DNA of 64,000 bases from Psychrobium sp. MM17-31 (GTDB taxonomy: Bacteria > Pseudomonadota > Gammaproteobacteria > Enterobacterales > Psychrobiaceae): the NCBI RefSeq assembly GCF_022347785.1, contig NZ_JAKRGA010000001.1, forward strand, positions 1 through 64,000. The letters run 5' to 3'. Both the position numbers and the translations under genes were made by a program. Numbering within the stretch: the first letter of the stretch is position 1; each line of letters starts with the position of its first letter. Positions 47,746-55,930 of the stretch are shown one piece after another. Under the pieces are notes generated by a model that saw nothing but the letters and a program-made list of their open reading frames with translations, did not search any database and was not told the DNA's origin.

Positions 47746-48427
47746 AAAAACCTCGTTGTATTGTTATATTTATAATTGCCGCAACAAAGTTTGCCACGAC
47801 AAAGGGTTTATCATTTTTAATCGGAGGTGACTGCGAATATCTTTGTTAGCACACCCAAAACAATCGTTTCCGATAGGAAACAAATTAAATCGTTGAGAAA
47901 CATAACGCAAGAACTTTTTCACTTTTCATTAACACACCGACCGTATCACCATAAGATAACAACATAAAAACAACAACTTAAATCTGCACCAACCAGTAAC
48001 ACTGCGATTACAAGTAGCAATATTTGATTTTATTTCACGAATAACTCAGCAAATAATGGTAGATAATTCCCCTATCTACTTTCCATAGACACAGCCTAAA
48101 AATAGCTATATTGCTACATCCAAGCCCTAGCACAGAGAGAATTCGTGCCTCTTAGTTACTCGAATCCCAATATCAAGCCTTATGCTACTATCCAAAACCC
48201 AACAATGAATATTGTATACAATGTTTACCATGATCACTTTTATTTCCAATAGGAAACTTTTTTGTTGATTATGAAATTCGAGCCTGTTATGTTTGAAAAA
48301 TGTTAACGAGTTATTAACAACAAATGATTGCCACTTAAAACGAGTTATATAGCGGCCACATTTGAGCAATAGACCTGCATTAACTCAGTTTTATTGCACG
48401 CAATAACAAGAAAAATAGGAAACAGAT
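47746..48427. promoter_or_regulatory. Divergent control region between AGCS-gcvT and gcvHP
   Basis: 682 bp with no supportable gene. It holds two matching dyads: GTTTCCGATAGGAAAC at 47866-47881 and ATTTCCAATAGGAAAC at 48242-48257. The half-site ATAGGAAAC recurs at 48415-48423, where it also forms the gcvH ribosome site. Other dyads: GTAGATA/TATCTAC (48059-48079) and a perfect 12-mer ATTGTATACAAT (48211-48222), of the kind used by GntR regulators. No glycine riboswitch core is recognisable by eye. Confidence 0.55.
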
Positions 48428-48808
48428 ATGAGCACTAATCAAACCAAATTTGCAAAAAGCCACGAATGGGCACGAGATAACGGTGATGGAACAGCCACCA
48501 TTGGAATTTCAGATCACGCACAAGAGCTTTTAGGCGATGTAGTGTACGTCGAGTTACCTGAAGTTGGTGATGACGTGACAGCGGGCGAAGGCTTTTCATT
48601 AGTAGAGTCTGTTAAAGCAGCATCCGACGTTTATGCACCGCTTTCTGGCGAAATTATCGAAGTCAATGAAGCGCTAGAAGACGAGCCAGAACTTGTTAAT
48701 GCCTCACCACTAGAAGACGCATGGATTGTAAAAATTAAGATCAGTGATGACAGCCAATTTGGCGACCTATTAGACGAAGCCGCCTATCAAGAAGCGATTT
48801 CAGAATAA
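48428..48808 (+). CDS. gcvH: Glycine cleavage system H protein
   Basis: Lipoyl carrier of the glycine cleavage complex, 126 residues. The lipoylation site is Lys63 in [23 protein letters not shown] near residue 12 and [19 protein letters not shown] are typical. AGGAAAC precedes the ATG. First gene of gcvH-gcvP, 15 bp apart. Confidence 0.97.
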   Translation: MSTNQTKFAKSHEWARDNGDGTATIGISDHAQELLGDVVYVELPEVGDDVTAGEGFSLVESVKAASDVYAPLSGEIIEVNEALEDEPELVNASPLEDAWIVKIKISDDSQFGDLLDEAAYQEAISE

Positions 48809-48823
48809 CTATCGAGGTTTTGA

Positions 48824-51703
48824 ATGTCAGTAATTAATTCAACACTCCCGTTGTCTGCACAACTTAGCACAAGTGAAGAGTTTATCGCTCGTCACAATGG
48901 TCCTGACGTTGCCGAACAACAACACATGCTTAGCGCTATCAATGCTTCTTCTATTAAAGAGCTTATTGAACAGACACTACCAAGCAATATTAAACTGTCT
49001 TCACCTATGGGTTTAGCAGCGCCTCAATCAGAAGTCGAGATGCTTAAAACCTTAAAAGCCATGGCAAACAAAAACATTGTCAATCGCAGCTTTATTGGTC
49101 AAGGCTATTACGATACCCACGTACCGCACGTAATCCTAAGAAATGTCCTAGAAAACCCTGGTTGGTACACAGCCTACACGCCGTATCAACCTGAAATCTC
49201 ACAGGGCCGTCTTGAAGCGCTGCTAAATTATCAACAAATGATCGTTGATTTCACTGGCATGGAGTTGGCAAACGCTTCCCTACTTGACGAAGCAACCGCC
49301 GCAGCGGAAGCAATGAGCTTCTGTAAACGCGCTGGTAAGAATAAAAGTAATAGCTTCTTCATTAGTGACGATGTTCATCCGCAGACTATCGACGTATTAA
49401 AAACGCGTGCCCAATATTTTGCATTCGAATTGATCATCGCTCCTGCCAATGAACTAGAGCAACATGATGTGTTTGGTGCACTCGTCCAATACCCGGGTAC
49501 AACCGGTGAAGTCACCGACCTTAGTGGGCTAATCGAAAGTGCCCACGCCAAGAAAACGCTAGTGGCTGTCGCAACAGATTTACTCGCACTCACCTTATTA
49601 AAATCGCCAGGTGAAATGGGCGCAGATATTGTCATTGGTAGCTCTCAACGCTTTGGCGTACCAATGGGGTTCGGCGGTCCTCACGCGGCATTTATGGCGA
49701 CTAGCGAGAAGCATAAACGTACCATCCCAGGTCGTGTAATTGGTGTCTCTATCGACAGCAAAGAAAAGCCTGCTCTGCGTATGGCAATGCAAACACGTGA
49801 ACAACATATTCGCCGTGAAAAAGCGACCTCAAATATCTGTACAGCACAAGCCTTATTAGCAAACATGGCTTCTTTCTATGCGGTTTATCACGGCCCACAA
49901 GGGCTAAAGAACATCGGGCGTCGTGTACATCATTACACAGCAATCTTTGCTCATGGTCTGGCAGCACGCAGTTTTGACTTTGCGCATCAGCACTTTTTCG
50001 ACACGCTTACGATAAACACTGGTGATGATACAGACACCATCTATCAAGGCGCGCTAGCTCAAGGTGCAAACCTAAGAAAATTTGCAGATCAATTGGGGGT
50101 TAGTTTTGACGAAACTACCACAACTACAGATATCGAAATGTTGTGGCAGATCTTTACCGGTGAAAACCTCAACTTTAGCGATGTTGAAGCTAGCTATAGC
50201 CAATGTGAATACCACCACATCCCTGAGCAACTGCGCCGTACTAGTGAGTATTTAACACACCCAACATTTAATCGCTATCACAGCGAAACACAAATGCTGC
50301 GTTACCTAAAGTCATTAGAAAATAAAGACTTTTCATTGACTCACGGCATGATTCCATTGGGCTCATGTACTATGAAACTCAATGCAACTGCACAAATGAT
50401 CCCAGTTACTTGGCCAGAGTTTGGACAAATGCATCCATTTGCACCAAAAGATCAAACAATTGGCTATCAAGAACTCGCAGCAAGCTTCTCAGAAATGTTA
50501 GTGAAAGTGACGGGCTATGATGCATTCTCCTTACAACCAAACTCTGGGGCGCAAGGTGAATATGCTGGACTAATCGCGATTTCTAGATATCACGAGTCAC
50601 GCGGTGAAGGTCATCGCAATGTTTGTCTTATCCCAAGCTCTGCCCATGGTACCAACCCAGCCAGTGCTTCGATGGTGTCGCTGCGTATTGTGATTGTTAA
50701 ATGTGATGATGACGGCAATGTTGATTTAGAAGATCTCAAAGACAAGATTGAACAACACCGAGACCAACTGTCTTGTATTATGATCACCTACCCTTCAACA
50801 CATGGTGTTTACGAAGACGGTATTACCGAGATCTGTGAACGCGTGCATGAAGCTGGCGGCCAAGTCTATTTAGACGGCGCCAACATGAATGCGCAAGTGG
50901 GTTTAACGTCACCAGGCTTTATCGGCTCTGATGTATCCCATTTAAATCTACACAAGACTTTCTGTATTCCACACGGTGGTGGCGGCCCAGGTATGGGACC
51001 AATCGGTGTTAAATCTCATCTAGCGCCATTCCTACCAGGTCATGGTGTGCACAACACCGGCGGCGCAGTATCAGCAACTGACCTTGGTAGCGCTTCGATT
51101 TTACCTATCTCTTGGGCATATATCGCGTTAATGGGAGATAAAGGACTTACTCAAGCGACTGAATTAGCAATCTTAAATGCTAACTACATTACAGAAAAAC
51201 TCAGTCAGCACTACCCTGTCCTTTATCGCGGTAACAACGACCGTGTTGCCCACGAATGTATTATCGATTTACGCGATTTAAAAGAAAGCAGTGGTATTAG
51301 TGAAGAAGACGTGGCCAAGCGACTAATGGATTACGGCTTCCACGCACCAACCATGTCTTTCCCTGTCGCAGGCACTTTAATGATAGAGCCTACCGAAAGT
51401 GAATCACTGGAAGAACTGGACAAATTCATCAATGCAATGATCGCCATCCGCGGCGAAATTGCCAAGGTGGAGTCTGGAGAATGGACCCTACAAGACAATC
51501 CTCTGGTACTAGCACCACACACCATGAGCGATTTATCTGAACCACAATGGGAACGTAGTTATAGTCGAGAAATCGCCTGTTTCCCTAACAACGCGGCCAA
51601 AACCACTAAGTTCTGGCCAACAACCAATCGAATTGACAACGTTTACGGCGATCGCAACCTCATTTGTAGCTGTCCGCCTATCGACGTTTATCAACAAGAT
51701 TAA
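48824..51703 (+). CDS. gcvP: Glycine dehydrogenase (decarboxylating), P protein
   Basis: PLP enzyme that decarboxylates glycine and loads the aminomethyl group onto GcvH. 959 residues, the fused homodimeric form. FIARHNGPD near the N-terminus, [13 protein letters not shown] near 90, [10 protein letters not shown] near 511 and the PLP-lysine region [20 protein letters not shown] near 707-725 are visible. Follows gcvH in one transcript. Confidence 0.97.
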   Translation: MSVINSTLPLSAQLSTSEEFIARHNGPDVAEQQHMLSAINASSIKELIEQTLPSNIKLSSPMGLAAPQSEVEMLKTLKAMANKNIVNRSFIGQGYYDTHVPHVILRNVLENPGWYTAYTPYQPEISQGRLEALLNYQQMIVDFTGMELANASLLDEATAAAEAMSFCKRAGKNKSNSFFISDDVHPQTIDVLKTRAQYFAFELIIAPANELEQHDVFGALVQYPGTTGEVTDLSGLIESAHAKKTLVAVATDLLALTLLKSPGEMGADIVIGSSQRFGVPMGFGGPHAAFMATSEKHKRTIPGRVIGVSIDSKEKPALRMAMQTREQHIRREKATSNICTAQALLANMASFYAVYHGPQGLKNIGRRVHHYTAIFAHGLAARSFDFAHQHFFDTLTINTGDDTDTIYQGALAQGANLRKFADQLGVSFDETTTTTDIEMLWQIFTGENLNFSDVEASYSQCEYHHIPEQLRRTSEYLTHPTFNRYHSETQMLRYLKSLENKDFSLTHGMIPLGSCTMKLNATAQMIPVTWPEFGQMHPFAPKDQTIGYQELAASFSEMLVKVTGYDAFSLQPNSGAQGEYAGLIAISRYHESRGEGHRNVCLIPSSAHGTNPASASMVSLRIVIVKCDDDGNVDLEDLKDKIEQHRDQLSCIMITYPSTHGVYEDGITEICERVHEAGGQVYLDGANMNAQVGLTSPGFIGSDVSHLNLHKTFCIPHGGGGPGMGPIGVKSHLAPFLPGHGVHNTGGAVSATDLGSASILPISWAYIALMGDKGLTQATELAILNANYITEKLSQHYPVLYRGNNDRVAHECIIDLRDLKESSGISEEDVAKRLMDYGFHAPTMSFPVAGTLMIEPTESESLEELDKFINAMIAIRGEIAKVESGEWTLQDNPLVLAPHTMSDLSEPQWERSYSREIACFPNNAAKTTKFWPTTNRIDNVYGDRNLICSCPPIDVYQQD

Positions 51704-51785
51704 CCCTAAATCGTGGCTAAACGTGCTTAGCCACACTTTAGCTACGACTTTGTAGCGACAATTTTGATAGTAAGAAGGAAACACA

Positions 51786-52850
51786 ATGAAAAACTTAAAA
51801 CTAAAAACTGCATTACTTCCTTTAGTTATCGCAATGCCAGTATTTCAAGCATCTGCTGATGATAATGTGAGTAAAGCGCAATTAGAAAAACAACTTGAAG
51901 TTATTTCAAAGCGCATTGCAGCTTTAGAAAGTGCAGAAGGCAAAGCTGAGAAGAAATCTGACGGTAAAACTCAGTTCAATGTTTACGGCACACTACGCCC
52001 TACTTTCGGTGTAACTAGTGGCGATTCAGAAGATGTATGGGATGTTGGTGATGCACTATCACGCGTTGGCTTTGCCACTTCACGTGAGCTTGGTAATGGC
52101 ATGACGGCATTTGCTAAAGGTGAATTCAAAGTTAATATCCAGCTTAACGGTGATTTCGGTGAGGCACGTAAAGCCTACGTTGGCCTAAAAGGCGACTTTG
52201 GCCGCGTTGCGATTGGTAAGCAAGCAACGATGCAATACAACATCATTGCCGATCCAGTAGATATCTTTAACCGTGCCAGCACGCCCCTTGCTTACGATGA
52301 TGCTAGTCCATTCCGTCAACAGCAATTGGTGTCGTACAGCAAGAGTTTCGGAAACCTAGCATTTAGCATGGCAGGTCAGTTCAAAAAAGAAGACTCACTA
52401 AATGAAGGTAGTGATTTGTTTAACGCTGGTGTTAAATACTCTGGCGACGGCTTCACACTAGGTGCAGCTTATCTGACTAAAGATCTGGCAGGCATTGATG
52501 AAAATACTTTTGGTGTGTCAATGTCTAAAAACGTTGGCGATCATTACGTAGCGTTGTCATATCAAGATATCGACCGCGGTGGTAACGGCCAAGATCGTAG
52601 CTCATTAGACGTTGTTGGTGCGTTCAAAATTAGCGACAGCTATAAACTGAAATTGGGTTACTCGAACTTTGCAGATGACCTCGGCGCAGCAGAAACCGCA
52701 GAAGTGACTCGTATTAATACGACGTTAGAATGGCATTTGGACAACGATTTTTACACCTTCGTTGAATATCAAAATAATAACTTCAAAGAGCGTGAAGACA
52801 ACAACCAAGTAATGGTTGGTATGCGTTACAACTTTGACTACAAATTCTAA
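51786..52850 (+). CDS. Outer-membrane porin
   Basis: Trimeric-type diffusion porin of Gram-negative bacteria, 354 residues. A signal peptide (LLPLVIAMPVFQASA) is followed by a short coiled coil (residues about 30-60, KAQLEKQLEVISKRIAALES) and then antiparallel beta-strands. The last residue is Phe (RYNFDYKF), the BamA-recognition signal. Motifs NVYGTLRPTFGV and GRVAIGKQATMQYNI are like Alteromonadales porins. It is 82 bp after gcvP with its own AAGGAA site; whether it shares the gcv transcript is unclear. Confidence 0.88.
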   Translation: MKNLKLKTALLPLVIAMPVFQASADDNVSKAQLEKQLEVISKRIAALESAEGKAEKKSDGKTQFNVYGTLRPTFGVTSGDSEDVWDVGDALSRVGFATSRELGNGMTAFAKGEFKVNIQLNGDFGEARKAYVGLKGDFGRVAIGKQATMQYNIIADPVDIFNRASTPLAYDDASPFRQQQLVSYSKSFGNLAFSMAGQFKKEDSLNEGSDLFNAGVKYSGDGFTLGAAYLTKDLAGIDENTFGVSMSKNVGDHYVALSYQDIDRGGNGQDRSSLDVVGAFKISDSYKLKLGYSNFADDLGAAETAEVTRINTTLEWHLDNDFYTFVEYQNNNFKEREDNNQVMVGMRYNFDYKF

Positions 52851-52875
52851 GCTTAACACTTATACACTTCTCTCC

Positions 52876-52906
52876 AAGGTAAAGGGCGCATTTAGCGCCC
52901 TTTTTA
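52876..52906 (+). terminator. Terminator after porin gene
   Basis: Stem AAAGGGCGC (52881-52889) / GCGCCCTTT (52895-52903) followed by TTAC; T-run is short but the stem is strong. Confidence 0.8.
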
Positions 52907-52910
52907 CTTT

Positions 52911-52941
52911 TAGTTTTAAGTTTTAAGTTTTAAGTTTTAAG
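52911..52941. repeat. Four tandem heptamers AGTTTTA
   Basis: Four perfect copies of a 7-bp unit (AGTTTTA register) from about 52912. They lie between the porin terminator and the TonB-like gene and include that gene's stop codon (TTA at 52937-52939). Confidence 0.8.
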
Positions 52942-53989
52942 AAGACATTTTAGCCATCTCAACTAGCTTCACTGTTTTATCTTTTTCTCCATAAACATAA
53001 AGCGCGCACTGGCCATAGCTATCCGGTACTGTCCACTTTGTATCTTGTGCAATCTTATAGCTTAGGAATTTATTTTCACACCGCACATCCATTTTCCTAA
53101 TCGAGGATACATCACCAGTAAAACCAAATGAATTACGTGCTAATTGATAACGCCATACACCTTCTTGACTAAACTTTCCTTGCACTAAGTAATTTTCGTT
53201 GCCGTCAATATATTGCTCAATACGTTCAGTAATTTTACGCACACGGGGATAAAGTAATCGCTCTTTATCTAATCGCTGAATCTCCTTTGCAGTATAAAAA
53301 GCGTCAATAAACTCTTTTCGGTTCACTTCTAAATTAAATAAACGCGCCAGACTATTTAAGTGCTCGCTGATGCCAAGTAGCGGTTTATTGGCGCTAGAGA
53401 TTCGAGACAATGCTTGCATTTCACCGTCAATATCCCCGCTCATTTGATAATAGCGTGCCTCGACATTAGAAAGCCAGGCATCTTCGTATAGATTCCATGC
53501 GCCACGACTTCGCTGTTTATCAATGAGTTCTCGTGCTTCCTCTAGATCATTACTGTCTAGTGCTTTGGTAATCTTTTTATAAACAGACACAAATTTTCGT
53601 CTTGCACCTTCATCACCGTTTGAAAGTGTAAAATCCATTCTGACGCTGTTTCTACATTGCTCAATTGCTTGGCCATTAACTGTAGTTGGCTCAAACTTCC
53701 AACTATTGATTGCCTTGAGTGTCGCTCGATCAAATACTTTCGGATTTGAAGATTGCTCGATAATTGGCGAGCGAACACCGCCCTCTTTATCAATCACAAA
53801 ACTCACGACAACCCAGCCTTCTTGACCTCGCCTTGCAGCTTCAATTGGATATTTAGGCGAAATACGCTCAATAGGTTTCCCCCGCTTGATTTCCTCAAGC
53901 AATAAATCAGGAGATTGATCAATATCGTCTGCTATTACAGACGTGGAAGAAACGAGGAGCGCCAATGGCGCCAAGAAAAAGCGATGCAT
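52937..53989 (-). CDS. TonB C-terminal-domain protein with helical tail
   Basis: 350 residues. A signal peptide (FFLAPLALLVSSTSVIA) is followed directly by a TonB-type C-terminal domain (residues about 40-120: RISPKYPIEAARRGQEGWVVVSFVIDKEG in part, KAINSWKFEPTTVNG). The remaining 220 residues look alpha-helical, with TPR-like Leu/Ala spacing. There is no proline-rich spanning arm and no inner-membrane anchor other than the signal, so it is not a classical energy transducer; a periplasmic partner role is likelier. It follows zapC on the same strand after 85 bp. Confidence 0.78.
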   Translation of the reverse strand: MHRFFLAPLALLVSSTSVIADDIDQSPDLLLEEIKRGKPIERISPKYPIEAARRGQEGWVVVSFVIDKEGGVRSPIIEQSSNPKVFDRATLKAINSWKFEPTTVNGQAIEQCRNSVRMDFTLSNGDEGARRKFVSVYKKITKALDSNDLEEARELIDKQRSRGAWNLYEDAWLSNVEARYYQMSGDIDGEMQALSRISSANKPLLGISEHLNSLARLFNLEVNRKEFIDAFYTAKEIQRLDKERLLYPRVRKITERIEQYIDGNENYLVQGKFSQEGVWRYQLARNSFGFTGDVSSIRKMDVRCENKFLSYKIAQDTKWTVPDSYGQCALYVYGEKDKTVKLVEMAKMSS

Positions 53990-54074
53990 ATCCTTGCCTT
54001 TTTTAATTAAAATAAGGGTGAGTATAGTAAGTTATTGATTAAATTGAAATAGCGTTTTACTAGAGGCGTGAAAC

Positions 54075-54614
54075 TTAAGCGGCACTAACGTTTTGGCTAG
54101 TTTCAAACTTCACTGGCACCAAGCGATCATTCATCACTTTGATAAGCTCGAATTGATTGAGACATTTCACGTCATTGAGGGTGTGTGATTTCTCTATTAG
54201 TAATAACGTCGAGGCATTGGGATTGCTTTCAACAACGACATAATGTCTTGCTTCACACGTTGATTGCAACTTAACAACATTACCCACTATCGCACTAGAA
54301 ACCGACGAAGCGGCTTCAAAAAACCAGCTTTTTGGCATCAATGGCTTATAGAAACTCTTTGCGGTGACGCAGTTAAGGGTAATTTGATAGATAAAATCTG
54401 TTGGCACAGGTAATTGGCCGTCGAGTTTTTCAAAAAATGTGGTGAAATCCTCACCCTGCTCTATCGACATGTGATCATTAGCAAAGGCGTCATTGACTAA
54501 ATGACGTTTTTCAAACGCAGATACAAACAACATACCACCACCCATATCGAGTGTTAGTTTATTTTGCTTGTGACAGAAATTCCATTTCCAGTCTTTGTTC
54601 GGCTTAATGTGCAC
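54075..54614 (-). CDS. zapC: Cell division protein ZapC
   Basis: FtsZ-associated protein that promotes Z-ring bundling. 179 residues. IKPNKDWKW at the N-terminus, LDMGGGMLFVSAF, PLMPKSWFF near 93-101 and the C-terminal IKVMNDRLVPVKFE parallel E. coli ZapC (IKPDDNWRW, LANGMLF, QMPKSWHF, IKIMNDRLKP). The frame could begin at TTG 54617, but GTG at 54614 gives the family N-terminus MHIKPNKDW with AGGT upstream. Next to pyrD, as in E. coli. Confidence 0.88.
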   Translation of the reverse strand: MHIKPNKDWKWNFCHKQNKLTLDMGGGMLFVSAFEKRHLVNDAFANDHMSIEQGEDFTTFFEKLDGQLPVPTDFIYQITLNCVTAKSFYKPLMPKSWFFEAASSVSSAIVGNVVKLQSTCEARHYVVVESNPNASTLLLIEKSHTLNDVKCLNQFELIKVMNDRLVPVKFETSQNVSAA

Positions 54615-54738
54615 CAAATTACCTATTTAGTAGACTATTGAATCGATTTAATGAGTATTACTACCCAATTACGGTAGACGGTATAATAACAAAAATCAAC
54701 GCCTTTGGTTAATTTTTTTGCATTTAAAACCAAAAACT

Positions 54739-54793
54739 TAGCGATCAATTAAAGGATCCTTTTCCGAGATCTAGATCCCTTAATTGATCGCTA
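54739..54793. terminator. 20-bp-arm hairpin between pyrD and zapC
   Basis: Inverted repeat with arms 54739-54758 and 54774-54793 (one mismatch), each including TAGCGATCAATTAA, and a 15-nt loop. On the minus strand it is followed by AAGTTTTTGGTTTT, so it can act as a pyrD terminator. The region also contains six GATC sites (54743-54802). Confidence 0.6.
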
Positions 54794-54805
54794 TTTACGA
54801 TCTTT

Positions 54806-55816
54806 TTATCGAGCGTTAACCAAGTCTTTGATTAACTGAGGACCGTGGTAAATAAATCCACTGTAAACTTGGATCAATGACGCACCAGCCGCAAACTTTT
54901 CAGCCCCTGCCGCGGCAGAATCGATCCCACCAACACCGATGATTGGAAGTTGACCGTTGATCTCTTGATTAAGCAGTTTTACCACTTGTGTTGACTTATC
55001 TGCCACCGGACGGCCACTTAAACCACCAGCTTCATTGCCGTAAGTTGAATTTTCGACCCCTTCGCGAGATAGCGTAGTATTTGTTGCGATAACGCCATCA
55101 ACTTTATGACGTACTAAGCTGTCTGCAATCTGTACCACTTCTTCGTGGCTTAAATCTGGGGCGATTTTTAGCAACAAAGGAACTTGCTTGTTATGCAATG
55201 ACGCTAAAGCCGCTTGTTTTTCTTTTAGAGATTTTAACAGATCGTCTAATGCTTCACCGTATTGCAGGCTGCGCAGTCCTGGCGTATTTGGCGATGAGAT
55301 ATTCACCGTGATGTACGACGCGTGTTGATACACTTTGTCCATACAAATTAGATAATCGTCTTTACCGTTCTCTACTGGCGTATCAAAGTTTTTACCAATA
55401 TTGATGCCAAGCACACCGTTAGATTGGCGATTACTCACGTTATTCACTAAATAATCAACACCGTGGTTGTTAAAGCCCATACGGTTAATAATGGCTTGCT
55501 GCTCTTTGAGGCGGAAAATACGTGGCTTTTCGTTACCATCTTGCGCACGTGGCGTTACCGTACCTACTTCAACGAAGCCAAAACCCATCTTGTCGAAGGC
55601 GTCAACACATTCGCCGTTCTTATCTAAGCCAGCGGCCAAGCCAACAGGGTTCTTAAAGTCGATACCCATCACGTTTACTGGTTTATTTGGCAATGTCTGC
55701 GCATAAGTGCAAGCAAGCGGTGTATTTGCGGAGTTTTTTAAAAAGGAAATAGCCATCTCATGAGCACGCTCAGGATCGAGTTGAAACATTAACTTTTGCG
55801 ACAAAGAAAAAAACAT
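54806..55816 (-). CDS. pyrD: Dihydroorotate dehydrogenase (quinone)
   Basis: Membrane-associated class 2 DHODH, oxidising dihydroorotate with quinone. 336 residues, equal to E. coli PyrD. The N-terminal helical quinone-binding domain ([21 protein letters not shown] in part) is present. [42 protein letters not shown] (active-site Ser) and IGVGGI follow in order. An open frame runs to 55861, but GGAGAG lies just before the ATG at 55816. Confidence 0.97.
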   Translation of the reverse strand: MFFSLSQKLMFQLDPERAHEMAISFLKNSANTPLACTYAQTLPNKPVNVMGIDFKNPVGLAAGLDKNGECVDAFDKMGFGFVEVGTVTPRAQDGNEKPRIFRLKEQQAIINRMGFNNHGVDYLVNNVSNRQSNGVLGINIGKNFDTPVENGKDDYLICMDKVYQHASYITVNISSPNTPGLRSLQYGEALDDLLKSLKEKQAALASLHNKQVPLLLKIAPDLSHEEVVQIADSLVRHKVDGVIATNTTLSREGVENSTYGNEAGGLSGRPVADKSTQVVKLLNQEINGQLPIIGVGGIDSAAAGAEKFAAGASLIQVYSGFIYHGPQLIKDLVNAR

Positions 55817-55887
55817 AGGCTCTCCAAATTTAAAAAGAATGATAACGATGACATCTGACAATTGAGATCATCGGTATCAGCCTTCAT

Positions 55888-55916
55888 AAAAAAGCCCGGT
55901 AAAAACCGGGCTTTTT
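55888..55916 (-). terminator. Terminator after gdhB
   Basis: Perfect 10-bp stem AAAGCCCGGT (55891-55900) / ACCGGGCTTT (55905-55914) with AAAA loop and A-run on the left. Confidence 0.88.
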
Positions 55917-55930
55917 CCAAGCGCTGCGTA

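Noticed and set aside
47746-48427. Glycine riboswitch upstream of the AGCS symporter or gcvH
   Set aside because: I could not find the conserved aptamer core or tandem GGAGAG/ACCGA-type blocks on either strand by eye; a covariance-model scan would settle it.
54614-54617. TTG start for zapC
   Set aside because: GTG three bases downstream gives the family N-terminus and better ribosome-site spacing.
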